Assembly (NCBI GenBank): GCA_031216445.1
Contig: CM062210.1
Location: forward strand, 2,326,001 to 2,390,000
Origin: Lateolabrax maculatus
Taxonomy: Eukaryota; Chordata; Actinopteri; Acropomatiformes; Lateolabracidae
Length of the DNA stretch: 64,000 nucleotides
Direction of reading: 5' to 3'
The notes beneath the pieces were generated by a model, which searched no databases, was not told the origin of the DNA, and worked only from the letters and a program-made list of their open reading frames with translations. Shown one piece after another: positions 26,376 to 38,880 of the stretch (position 1 is its first letter; each line of letters opens with the position of its first letter). A program made the translations under genes and the position numbers.

Positions 26376-29000
26376 TCTGCTCCCGTTGGAGCCAACATTG
26401 CCCGGCTGCGCTGCCACAAGATATCACTCAAGTATCATCCGCTTGAATCTCCCATCCCTGCTTTTGTAAAACTCTGTAAATAGCTCTGACTGGGCGGAGG
26501 AGTCCGTCGTGGTAGGAGGCAGGAGGCGGCTCTGTAGCAGTTTATGTGGAGAGAAGCCGTAAAAAGAGACGCTGTTGTTTGAATCCCGTGTAGCATCTTC
26601 AGTGAGGACTAACTAGTTGAGCTGTTAATGGTCGTAGCCGTGTACTTGAACAGTGTGTGAGAGTTTCTCTCTTTCTGTCAGTGTTTCTGATGGTTCCTGT
26701 GTGTTTATCTCACCTCTGACCTGCCCTCCTGCTGACAGCGACTCCCACTCCTGTAAAACCCACTCTGCTGTAGATTTCCTGTCATCCTGACGCTGGAGAA
26801 AACAATCAACAACCGATATTATAACCCTGCTGTTGACCCGTAACACGTAGCCTATCGCTTTGGTTTATCTGCCGCTCGTCACTTGATCGACGGAGGAGGA
26901 GGTGCAATGATCCGCCGCGAGGATATGAAGATAAACACGTCGAATGTCCTGCATTTTTCCGTGCAGGTCAGGAAAAGTAACACAGTGTGTTGTGTATTTG
27001 TCTGGCACTGACTGTAACCACGCAGCTGCAGTTTATAGTGTGCACTTACAGTAGTTGTGTGTTTCACTGCTCATTCCCCTCAACTAAAATATACCTCGCA
27101 AATTCAGAACAGACTGGTGTGAAACAGCGTTCACCACCTCGCAGATCATCACCTCTGAGGCCTTAAACCTCTGTGCAGTCAACATGTCCCCCCCGCCCTT
27201 TGTGCTTTTCCCCTTCAGGCTGTGTTTCATCCAGCATGTGCACTTTTATCTGTTTAAAGGGACTTTTCCACTAAAAGATCTGGGAAGTAGAGAAACAACA
27301 GCTGCATTTATTCCCCGAGCAAGTCCGTGTTTGATTTTCAGCTGCACCTGATTAGGCAGATCAGAAGGAAACGATGGAAAAATCGCAATAATGCGAAAGT
27401 ATGGTTTGATTACCAGAGGAGCAAAGCATGTAAAGAAATTGGGCAGTCACCAACCAAACTGTACAATTCTTTTAGTATTTAAAGAAAATCCAATTCTATT
27501 TATTCAACTGTTCAATTATATTTCTTGCAAATTTTATCTCCTTACATTATGGTGGTGGTTACTAAATTCCACATATATTCATTTCTGGGTATTTAAGAAA
27601 AATCACATTTTATTTTAGTTATATTATTTTGTAAATCTTGTTATCTTTTTGAAACTGAGAGAAAGAAATCAAATTTAGGTCCAGGTGCAAAAAAAAAAAA
27701 CCCTTCTTGTTGTGGAAAAGTGGCTCTTCTGCTCCTCCGAGGTGCCACATTGAAGGTAAAAAGTGTTTGCCCATCATTGCTGCAACCTTCAGCGCATCCT
27801 TTTATGTTTTCACTCTCCTGTCGGCTTCCCTCTCTCCATGTTAACTCATTATTCCTCCAGATTCTGCTGAAACTCATTGTAAGAGGGTCTCCTTGGTCCC
27901 CTTGTATATGAAGTTAAAAAAAGGACATAATGTTTATCCTTATATTACTCTGTGACACTGCAGCTTGGTGGAATATATCATTGTAGATGTGGTGCATGGA
28001 TAACTGCTGAAAAAGAACAATAAACTTCATCAAGCCATTCGTGTCAGTGAGCTGGATAAATAAACAAATGTAATATAATGGCAAACAGACACTTTTGAAG
28101 GGAAATGTTAAAGATTTAAAACTGTATAAGATGTTTAGTCTTTGACATTCATAACGAGTGACATATGAAATGACAAATCTAGCGTAGGGCTTAACGCAGC
28201 CACTTTTATTTATCATTATATCTCACTGTGTGTTGACTTTATGCTGCACTGAAATTAAAACTGATCTGCAAAAGTTGGACTGAATTATTCATTTTTACTT
28301 GAGATTCCTTCACAGATGTGTTGCTCTGAAGGTGTCAGATCATTTAATATACATATATAGATATAGATAATATAGATATGTATATGTTATTATATGTATA
28401 TTTACATATTATTGGGAACAGAAGGAAACTTCCGGTTCAGTCTGTCAGCTTTCAAAATAAAACTGAATTTGTGACCTGTTAGTTCAACATTAGGAATGGT
28501 TTGGACAACATTTATCTGAACACATTAACTAATTCCATGTTCTGTGTTACATGTTGGGGATCCAGCAGCTTGTTTTTTACCCACTATAATTATCTGACAG
28601 CTTATTGCATAAAAAAACATATGAAAATGTAGAAGTACAGCTGAAACTGTTAGTAACAGTTTTGATAATCATTACTTATGTAATAATAAGATTTCATGGT
28701 TTAAATTTTAGCTTCTGCATTTTAATCAATTGACTAATGAAGAAAATAATCAGCAGATTAATCCAGAATGAAACTAATTATTAGCTGCAGTCTGATACAA
28801 AACATTTAAAATGAGCTCCATCTGTAAAATCCTTCTTTAACATGAATGCATGAGTAATAATTATCTAAAGATAGAATATATAATATATTAAACAGGACAG
28901 GGGACATTTTTCTGCTTTAATACTTGATTATATCTTTTACTGAAGTAACATTTTAAATGCAGGACTTTTAGTAGTAATGATCTGAATACTTGTTGTCTTG
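26376..29000. other. Intergenic, map7d2 to bclaf3
   Basis: No gene recognised. It includes a degraded member of the 'gctgaaactgttagtaa' MITE family (about 28638-28793) and a copy of the 'ttttactgaagtaacatttt' element near 28935. The rest looks unique and AT-rich. Confidence 0.6.
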
Positions 29001-29059
29001 TTTTTGTTGTGGTTGTTGTTGTTGTTTTGCGAAACTGTGGATTTGTACAACCGACAGTT

Positions 29060-29270
29060 TTATTGTGAAAAACCTCGTAGCGGAAGTGCCGAGCTCCTTC
29101 AGTTAGCAGCCATTTTTCCTGCAGATTTTAACAGCGAACACGACACATTCAGCCGGCTTTGGCTTAAACCTTCATCAAACATAAACAGGGCTTCATTCTA
29201 AAATTACATTTATATTATTTTGCGGTGCTCTCGTGCGTTTATCGTCGCGTGACGCGTCGCGTGGACGAAG
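29060..29270 (+). promoter_or_regulatory. bclaf3: Probable bclaf3 promoter and non-coding first exon
   Basis: An ETS-like site GCGGAAGTG is at 29080-29088. CpG-rich sequence at 29220-29265 ends at a consensus donor (gaag|gtaaga, 29270/29271). This fits a non-coding exon 1 splicing to the ATG-containing exon at 30276. The exon's 5' end is not determined. Confidence 0.5.
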
Positions 29271-30284
29271 GTAAGAGCTGCGTGACGTTAGCAGCTAGTT
29301 AGCCTTTAGCGTTAGCTGCCAGAAGTTACATTTTTCTGTTTGAACGGTTTGATTTTAGTTTGTACGGTTTGATTTTAGTTTGTATGGTTGGGGGAACTTG
29401 TTATAACACTGCTGTGTGCTGTGGTGATGTGCGAATAATCCGGAAGTTAAACCTTAAAACCTCAACCTGTAAATCAGATCCATCAACTGAAGAGTGAAGT
29501 CAATCAATATGCCTCCAGTATTAGTTTGAGCTGTTCTATTTTACTGTTGATCGGCAATTCCCACTTTATTAAGTAACTTACTGTCGTTAAAACCAGTGCA
29601 GTCTGAGATAAATCCTACTTTTATTCAGGTTTTATTGCACAAAGTATATTTTTTAACATCAGTGTGGAAGATAAATGCAGACCAATGAACTGGTTACCGT
29701 GGTGATGCATTACATGAGATCAAACTCCTAATTTAAACTCCTAATGTCAGGTTTTTTTAAACAATCCTCAGAATAATAAAGTAAGGCCATATCATCATGT
29801 GATTCTGCAGAAGGTTGATCAACTTTAATGTTGAGTTATTATGGCTCAGCCCTACACTAAATATTAGAGACAACTCTTAAGTGTGAATCAGAAAACAACC
29901 TGGTATCCCAGTAAAATCATCATAGTCTTCCAGTAGTTTTTGGATTATATTTTCTGGTCGAGCTGCTCAAGAATCCGTCACCAGATTATATTGTGACTGG
30001 AGCCTGTTGCTCTGCTGTTCAGCTTCAAGCTTGTTCAGATTCATTTAATAAAACAGGTGTACTTTATGTATAATTTGAACTTCTTAAACTCGACAGCACT
30101 AGAGGTGACCTCTGGGAGACTCTTGCCCCTGTTGACAGAAACTAGAAAATCATCAGTAATTCTCCTTGATAACTTAATTAGCGGAAGTAGTTTAGTAGTA
30201 ATTGCCTGTACTGTGGTGTTTTGTGTTTTATCTGCAGCTTTAATCTTGAAATATAAAACTCTCTTTTCCTTAAAGGTTGACAAA

Positions 30285-33200
30285 ATGTCAAGACCACGGT
30301 CCCGTTCACCACGTTACAGGTAAATGCTTTGCCATTTTTTCATTTTCATATTTGTGTCCCACAAGATCGGCATAACTTAAAACTCAGAAATTATGTCTCA
30401 ATGTGAATGCTGATTTATTCATTCTTGTGGTGACGTGAGTTTTTTTTTTTTTCCAATATTTCTTTTCTCAGGAGATTCCCATGGGAGGAACCCGATTTTG
30501 ATCCTCACAAAGTTCTTGCAGAACTGGACGGGAATCCAACGGACAGGAACCACCGCCCCAGAGAAGACCCTGAAGAACACTGGGACTACTTCAGGGAAGA
30601 CATGTACCCAGACGGCCAGAGAAGATCCCCTCCTTTCCCAGAAGACCGTCCGTTTGTGCATCAACGTCATCCAAACCAGGAGGAGTTTTACCGCCGGAGG
30701 CCATCACCCCGTCATGATGAGATGGGCTATGATGACCGGAGGCTTTCCCCAGTGCGTGATGGAGGAGATGGCGATGGACGCGGTGGAGGGTTTAGAGACC
30801 ACCTCCAGAGTTTTGAAAACAGGGGGAGGTTGCCACAGTCGCCTCCGAGGTTGACGAGGGAAAGATTGCCGATGACGCCGCGGCCGCACTCAGACCACCA
30901 ACAGCGAGAGCCGGGGATGGGCTGGAGGAGAGAGGAGCAGGGCAGAGGTCGAGGGAGGTTCAGAGACCTCAGTCCCAGTGCGAGGTCAGATGACCAAAGA
31001 GGGGGAGCAGGTAGGGAAAGAGGAAGGAGGAACACACAGGTTCCTAATAGAGGCCGACGAAGAGAGGATTTACATCAAGAGAGGAACCCCCTATTTAAAA
31101 GGCAAAGAAGAGAAATGGATGGCGCCAATCACCTTGGGTAAATTTAAAGCAGAATGCTTTGCTGCACTGTCGCAGAGAAAAAAGGAAACGAAGAATGCAG
31201 AAGATTCTCATCTTTCTTGTTTTCCATGTTGCAAAATACTAGGCTAACATCTATTGCATGGCTTAACGTTTTCTTGCCTTGCAACTTCTCCTGATAGTTT
31301 AAGATTTCTGCATGTCTTATGTTTAACACACTAGTTGTTAGTGGAAATGGTAGTTTAATAGAAGTAAAAAATTCATGTAACAAATGGTAATACGGTGGCA
31401 GATATTTGATATTAACAAGCCCAAATCTAATTTCAAATATACATTTAAAAACAGAAGATGTGACAGTTATATAAATAATTGTTGAACCATGTCACCTCCT
31501 CTTATGCCGTCACAGGTACAGGAATGAGGAGCACTTTGGGGAACCGCGTTATTCAATGGACAAACCCAGAGATGGGTTTGGAGGAGACCCTCAGGGGAGC
31601 CTCCCCCGGGGAAACATTCGGCACTCGGGACCACTCGTCGTTGAACATGATCATGGTATCACAGACAGCAGAGAACCATCACGTTGGGAACAAATTGACG
31701 ATCACGGAGATCTTGACTCCGACTTTGATCGACAGAGGAGTCCCCGTCCAATGGGCTCCTCTCAGGAGCGTTTCAGGGCGTCAGACAGCAGATTGGGTGA
31801 TCGGGAAGACGCAAGAGGACACCATTTTCAAGGTAACTGGAGAGACTCCAACTATCATGAAACTAGGAGGAGCCCTACGCCGCAAGAAAGACCAAACCCT
31901 GTGAGATATGGTAATCGAGATGGTCCCATGACCCACAGGGGGAGGGGCGTTCCTCGCCCAGCGAGGGGACAGTTCAGTCGCGGCCAGGGTGGAAGGACTG
32001 GACCGCCCAGGAATCAACCACGCTTACAACAGTCCTTCCAGGGATACCAAGATCGTCCTCATCAAGAGCCAAGGTACCGACCCCTAAGGGAAGAATCTTG
32101 CGAGGATCCTATCGAAGGGGAGCCTGAGTGGGAAGAAGAAACTAGACTTCAACAGTGGAAACGTGACAGACCTGGAAGTCTGGACCGACACCTACAGAGG
32201 GATGACTTGGACCCTAAAATGCCCCGTCAGAGGGTCCTCGGATGGAACGCTCAGAAAACTAATAACATGGCCGTTGTTACGGAGGAAACTCTAACTATCA
32301 AAGTGGACATGAGCCGACCCGTAAACCAAACCAGGTAGAGTATTTTTTAATCAAATTATCAAAGGTAAGAGGTTAAAGTTCACACTTCTCTTTCTAAGCT
32401 CATGGGAAGCTGCTGCAGGAAGAGGAAAGAAACAGCCACATGGCGAGTGGAGGCTTGTTGAAAATACAGATAATCACAGGACACAACGTTCATTTTCATT
32501 GAACTGGATTTTGTTGCAGAATTCTGCACCTCTTCTTAATGTGCTCCCTCACGGATACTGAAAGGCACTGCTCGTACAATCACGTACCTGATTATATTTA
32601 CTCTTGCATCGTATGATCAAGATGCCTCGAAGAAGCTTCTCCGAGTGATGACACATTTTTATCCAAAGGTAAAGATGCTCTCATATGAAAACTTGTGGAA
32701 GAGACATGGTGCTTGATGTAGAAGACCAGGAAAAGCTCATACCGCCTGAAGAAATAAAACCCCAGTTTAAATATGCATTATTGAAGAGCCTGATGAAGTG
32801 GGAAGTGACCATGCAAAGAAACTGGCATCACTCATAAATCATTCCTTTTATAAAAGTGATTGTTGCATTTCATTCTGCACAAATAAGAGGAAATGCTCAA
32901 CATCTGGAAACTTGTCTGAAAAAAGCAACTGGATTTTTACGGAGTCGACAACTCTCACATTTGCTTTGTGCTTATGCATCTGGTGAGCAAGATGCAGAAG
33001 AACACATCACCTCCAACAGCAGACGAAGCTGATGAAGATGACACAGGACAACCTAAATTATGTTTGACAGAAAACCATCATAAAGAGTAGGTTATGTTTT
33101 CATCAAATGCAAGCTGAGAGGCAGGATCTGGCAGGATTCATTCAAAGGCCAGCAGACATAACCTCCTGTTCACTACTGGCTATCCAGTTTGTCGACATGT

Positions 33201-36200
33201 TTCACAAGGATCACAGAAGAATTTAAAATCACGCTGATGAGTGAAGAAGCGTGGGCTGCAGAAATGGATCATTACACAGTCACTGTTTACCAAAGCAAGA
33301 AGCATCTTGAAGAGCATATTGAAAAGACCTGAACCAGGCATTGATTCTTTATTACTCTAGTTTTCTTTCCTAAAAGCCACTGTGAAAGGACACAGTCCTG
33401 CACCGTTAAGGGATGTCTTGGTATGTCAAAGACCGCGAGAAAAGTTTTTTGCGCCTGAATGGAGAGCTTTCCTCATTTGACTGCCAACAGAAGGACATCA
33501 TTCTACAAAGCTCTCCATATACAGGACGATGTTCATGATGCTCCTTTTGTGTTTAACCAGCTCCTGATTGAAGCTACACGTTACCTCTGGTTGAGCTGTT
33601 ATCATTTGAAGAAATTTCAGTTACTGTCTATGAAGCTGCTTGAAACTGAGGGAGGAAATGTCTGTTTCCTGAAAAATGTCACTGCCCTTGTTTCAGGAGG
33701 GAAGCCATAGACCGAGATAGACGGTGCTCTGTGAAAACAAAGATTAGAGAAATGCAAGCTTTTGGCGATAAGGCATCATCACTTACCTCGTGACGAAGCA
33801 ATATCTCTTGCTTTGTCTTCAGAACACCAGAGAGAGGAAACGGTCTTTGAAGAAAGGAAATCAGAAGCAGAAAATAACAACCTGAGTGCTCTGCGATGAA
33901 GGGAAAATGTTTCTAATATTTAAATGGCATAAATCAAGATATTTGACAAGAAGATGAAAGCATCTTTGAGCTTGACTGAAGCTGTTGGTCCACATGCCAA
34001 ATCTGATATTTGGAAATACAAAGAAGCCTTCCTACGTTGACGAGTTACGTACCAAGTGGGAGGAAGTGGAGACAAACACACCAGCCATGGTAAAAAAATG
34101 TTCTGGCACAAATTTCCCACCATGTGTGGATGAGCAGGGAGTATTTCTGAAGATCAACTCCTGCCTTAATTGGCCAAATACTGAAACATGTTTGTGGAAT
34201 TGCATTGTTACTTATTGTGGGAAGAGGATTCAAAGCATTTCCACTATGCGAATGCTGAGACGTGTCCAAGTTCAGACAAACATGAACCACTAAGGAGTCT
34301 TGTGTCTCTCCAGCTTGCGACAGTGAAAAGATGAGTGGAGAAAAGAAGGACCTGTTTTTATCAAAGAAGAGAAACCTGACAGCCACAACCAACTCACAAC
34401 ATAAACATAAATTCATACACTCTGTTTAAAGAAGAAATTGAAGCCATGAACATAAACTTCAGCTCTTACAAGGAGAAAATGATGCCAAGAACAACGATGA
34501 ATCAGTGCTGTTAAAAGGAGAAAATGAAGCCATTAACATCAATATTGATGTTGAAAAAGAAGAAATTGCTTCATCATCAGTGGTACAAGAAGCAGAATCA
34601 ATGCTTTAAAGGGGAGAAGGTGAAACATCATCGGTGCTGTTTCCACAAGAAACTGAAGCCGTAAATGTTGTCGATCTGAAAATTCAAGCAGAGAAACATA
34701 AACATCAGTTGTTGCTCTTGAACGGAGAAATTGAAGCTGTCGGCATTCAAATCATCAAACTGAAGAGATTTGAAATCATTGACTATAATGATCCATGCTG
34801 ATCAGTGGAGAAATTAAATTAAAATTATCAGTGCTGCGAAGAGGAGAAATTGACGTCATGAACATCCTTTTATTCAGCTGGAGAATCGGTCGAATCCTGG
34901 AGAAACTGTGGGGCAAGTTTGAACAAAGAGCCATCATTGATCAAGAGAAGACCAGGCGGTCTATGAACATCAACGGGATTGTGGAGCCGTACAACACGAC
35001 TGGAGTCCTTTTTATATCTGTTGATCTGAGAACCAAAGTGTTGGTGCCAAATTGAAGATTTAATGGATCGAACACGAAAAGAAGTGTGAACTTTCACCCA
35101 ACCTTTTTGACTCTGTCTGTTAAAAAGAGGGGGTATCTTGGTCTCCTCCGGCTTTCACTTTAAGGCTGTTTAAATATCCCATAAAAAGATTATGAATGTG
35201 TATGATTCTGTGGTGAAAGTCCTGTTTGTTAGTCAACATATAGGGTGTAGTTCTTGAAAACATTGTCAGTTGTGGAACTCATGAAAGGTAAGTGTGTGGG
35301 GTAAGGTAAAGTTGTTGCTTTTATTTGTCTTTTTACCCATATGTGACAGCGACAGAAAGTTTGTTATGAAACAAATTTGTATTTTAGCGTAAGTATATAA
35401 ATATGTGCTCACACTGGTATATTAATAGTCTGTCTTTCAGGACTTTTTCTGACAAAACTGACAAAGATTTAAGCTTTAAAAGTGGTAAATCAGTCATTGT
35501 CAGCTGTTCATATGTCCACAGTACTTCTCACAACAAAAACTGAAGACTTTCCTGTCACAACAAGTGGTAAATGAAACATACTAGTTCATTTACTGTGTAC
35601 TTAATTCAGGTAAGAGCTCATCTTGAGGGGAACCAGTTTTACCTCTTTGCTGGTTTTATTCTTCTTCTTTGTCCTTTGCAGCTCGATGTGTTACTCATCA
35701 GACAGGCAGCTCTCTCTAGACCTGGTCAACGTGGGTCGCCAGCGTCTGGACTTCCTGCCCATGCTGGAGCACTCCGGGACGTACCGGGAGACCGCCATGC
35801 ACACTGGGACTTTCGCCCAGGAAATCATCACACTGGTGCACCACGTCAAAGGTCAGCAGAGAAAACACGCGCATATGTCTGTTGTGTCATTGGTTTTTAT
35901 ATTAAATCCTGATTTTTTTGGTACTGAAGTTGTACCTTATTTGCAGAGACTGTACAAACCAGTTATGCACACAAACAGGATGTAAATGAACAAATATTAG
36001 TATGTGCAATGTTTGTGTTGGCACTAAATTCACTAAAAATAAAGTCAAGTTAAGCTGTCTGACAGAGTAAAGTAAAAATTTCAGCACCACAAACCAGAAT
36101 TTAATAACAAAAATTGTACCGGTCCAAAAATAAACACCTTATTCACTATTTATGGAGTTCATTATAACATCACACAATCAGTGCCCCAGTTTCAGTTCCA

Positions 36201-38255
36201 GCTCAAACACTGAACCCTTCTGGGGCTCAGAAGGAAGTTGTTGTTGTTTAATTTGTCTGTGAAGAGCAGCTGTTTCCTGCAGTGAAATCGTCTGAAAAGA
36301 TTTGGCATCTGGAGTCTAATCAGTACATTATCTTATGTTCACATTTAGCATGTGTGTAAAATGCCCCAGTGAGAAGTCACATGATGATAAAGTGTTTCTA
36401 AACTTTTTGTAAACTAAGGGCAATGTCATATTGTGCATGTGTTTCATGTGTTTGTGTCTGTGTTTACAGAGCAGTATTTCAGAGACGACGGTGTCACCCT
36501 GAATGAGCGTTTCTCAGCTCCACAAAAAGGCGGATACTCTGAAGACGAGACTGAGGAGGAGCTGACGCTGGATGAGAGGTTCAGCTCAAACCGGTGCGTC
36601 TCATGGTGATAAACGGGCACATTGTGTGTTGTTTTTGGTGATCAAAGTGGTAGAAATAATAGTTCCTGTCCTGACAGAGCTGGAGAGGTGATGTTGACGT
36701 TTTCTTAAACTTGGTGAACATTGTGAACTACAACATTGGCAGCAGTAACTTAGAGTGAGCAGTAACTCACCTGCTGCCTTTTATCCTAAATAACAAATAA
36801 TAATCAAACAAACAAAATAGCTCCTACATGTACAATTGTTACTCCTTTTAATTGCATTATTTACGGTGTCGTTATAAATATTCTAATCTTTACCATGTAG
36901 CTTGGTTTGATAGGTAGTTGATAAACAAAGATTATATTATTGATCATTATTTCCCTCTGGAGTATTGTAAAGTAGTGAAAATAAACAGTCTGTCTGGCTT
37001 CTCTCTTCTGCAGAGGCTTCAGCTTAAACATGAACTCTCTGCTTGACGACGACGAGCCTCTGTTCTCCAGACTGGGACCATTACAGGTAAATAAACAACG
37101 TTATGATGGATAAATGTCGGTCTGTATAGATTATTTAATTTTATTGTTTTTTTATTGATGTCATTGCTGATGTGATGACAGCCGGTTCGAGGCCCGGGGG
37201 ACCTGAGGCACGACCTGGAGAGGAGGAGGCAGGAGAGGCTGGAGGGGGTCAAAGTCACAATATCAGGGAGCAGTATGTCACAGCGCCCCCTGGGTCCAGT
37301 CAGGTGAGGTTACACACACTGGGATATATAAACGTCTTGGGTGTGTATATCTGATATAATGGGTTTGACACATTTATACAGTTTTAAATATTTGGGAATC
37401 TGTCAACTTCTGGGTGCTGACGGGTAAAAGCACCAAAATAATTTTGCTAAACCAGTTAGTTTAACATCTCCCTCTCTGGCTGAAACTGAAATCTTCAGCT
37501 GGTGGAGAAGTGCTGTTATGAAGTAGAGTGTATTGGTTATTTACTAACTCAAATCGTGTTCATGTTTCTGTCAGTGAGCTCAGTCTCGAGTACAGTGACA
37601 AGGACGAAATGGCTCCGCTGGAGGACGAAGGATTCTCCAACTGGCCAGATGAGCAGAGCCGGAGACGAGACGGCAACACGGTGAGCGTTCGAGACGCGGT
37701 GGAGTTTGACCTGTGACCTTTCAGTCATGTGATCCAAGTGGTGGAGACGACGCGTAGAGGTCAAAATGAATCTTTTATCACTTCCTTCCTTCTTCAGGGA
37801 CCAAGGGGAGGAGCCGCCTACAGGCCGAACACCGGCCCCCAACGCAGGAACCATCGCTTCGGCAACCGGCTCGGACCAGTGAGGAGACACAACAACCGCA
37901 ACAACCCTGCAGGTAACTGAACACCTTCAGTCAGGAGCACTTAAAGCAGCTGTGATCAATATGTTGAAAATAACAAGGTATCAAATGACGATGTGAAAGT
38001 AAAGATGAAGCTACAGAGAATTATCACTCATCGCCTGGCTGTCTGGTGACACATTTAGTGAGATTTATTCAGTGTTGAACTCTGTTTGCTCCCGTTGTGT
38101 AACAGACCTCCTGCTCTTCCCCCTGGCAGCGTCATGTCGAGTTTTTAAGGTGGAATATTCCCTTTGACTTTTGACCCGCTGACGCTGTTGCTGTTTTTAA
38201 GGAGTGTTTATCCGCTGTTTATCTGTCTTTACCATCCGTAGGTCCGAACTGGTGA
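30285..38255 (+). CDS. bclaf3: BCLAF1 and THRAP3 family member 3
   Basis: BCLAF1/THRAP3 proteins are nuclear, RS-rich factors linked to pre-mRNA processing; the role of BCLAF3 itself is poorly known. Coding exons: 30285-30319, 30472-31137, 31516-32334, 35682-35851, 36470-36593, 37014-37086, 37182-37303, 37575-37680, 37798-37912, 38242-38255 (2244 nt, 747 aa, all phases agree). The N-terminus is MSRPRSRSPRYRRFPW, then about 450 residues of low-complexity Arg/Asp/Gly/Pro sequence. The family block follows at about residues 490-650: EETLTIKVDMSRPVNQT, SSDRQLSLDLVNVGRQRLDF, TGTFAQEIITLVHHVKEQYF, VTLNERFSA and GDLRHDLERRRQERLE, which align to human BCLAF3 from memory. The C-terminus is Arg/Asn/Gly-rich and ends NNPAGPNW. 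Location next to map7d2 matches human Xp22.12. The ATG at 30285 is in the acceptor exon that follows the non-coding exon 1. Confidence 0.9.
32335..35681 (+). other. bclaf3 intron 4 (3.3 kb)
   Basis: The intron lies between the last low-complexity exon and the first conserved-block exon. Most of it is the purine-rich, formerly coding-like stretch described at 34421-34870; short open segments (for example 33459-33710 and 33985-34293) have no recognised domain and no good splice borders. Confidence 0.6.
34421..34870 (+). pseudogene. Decayed tandem-repeat coding remnant in bclaf3 intron
   Basis: Five related peptide phrases can be read on the + strand in shifting frames: TLFKEEIEAMNIN (34421-34456), SVLLKGENEAININ (34501-34540), SVLFPQETEAVNV (34629-34672), QLLLLNGEIEAVGIQ (34703-34755) and SVLRRGEIDVMNI (34827-34870). 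Stops and frameshifts lie between them. The whole interval 32400-35060 is purine-rich on this strand, unlike ordinary flanking introns. I do not recognise the parent protein. It could be an expanded exon that has decayed or a dead insertion. Confidence 0.4.
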
Positions 38256-38880
38256 TCGTAGCCGCTTGGATGCTGCTGATTTTGTCGGTGACTTTTTAAC
38301 GCTGCTCACAAAAACCAGGAAGTATTTTGTCGCCGTCCTGGGCCGATTGTCCCCACGTTGATTGTGATGAACAGCACGATGTTGGTGTTGAATCAAACTG
38401 TGAAGAAAGTCTCTGTGCAGCAGTGATGATCTTAAACAGAAGGTGAACTGTTCTGTCCTTCCATCTTTGTGTCTTTCTGTTTTTAATGTCTGTATTTTCA
38501 CATTTCACACCTCGTCACGTTGATGTGTGGTCTTGATTTAAAACAATATTTTTAATTATTTAAATCAAATGGTCGGCGTTTATTGTAACGATGGAGATCT
38601 CGTTGAAGCAGAGATGTTTAAGGTGGAAATTCACTGCCCTCGTGTGAAGTTACGGGACTTTAAATAGCCATGCATTAAAACATCCACCCGTGAAGTCACC
38701 GGTGATGATTTAGCTGCTTATTGATGACGTAGTCTTGTTAATCAACATAGATGTTATGTTATCTTGATTCTTGCTGTTTTATCTGTAAGTCTGTACAGTT
38801 CAGTGTAGTGACACCAGCCTTTCTGTCAGTGACACATCAGTGTTACTCAACAAATAAAACACGTCCTTTTGATTTTGAGT
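38256..38880 (+). other. bclaf3: bclaf3 3' UTR
   Basis: Follows TGA at 38253-38255. AATAAA at 38853-38858 is the probable polyadenylation signal. The convergent liph-like gene may end only a few hundred bases further on. Confidence 0.65.

Noticed and set aside
30057..30323. 88-codon open frame running into the bclaf3 start exon
   Set aside because: It runs through the intron before the acceptor at 30275 and lacks BCLAF-family similarity; only the MSRPRSRSPRYR end is real.
31138..31515. Possible extension of bclaf3 exon 3 past GANHLG
   Set aside because: The donor ggtaaa at 31138 and acceptor cacag at 31515 join in phase to YRNEEHFGEPRYS, while the read-through reaches a stop quickly.
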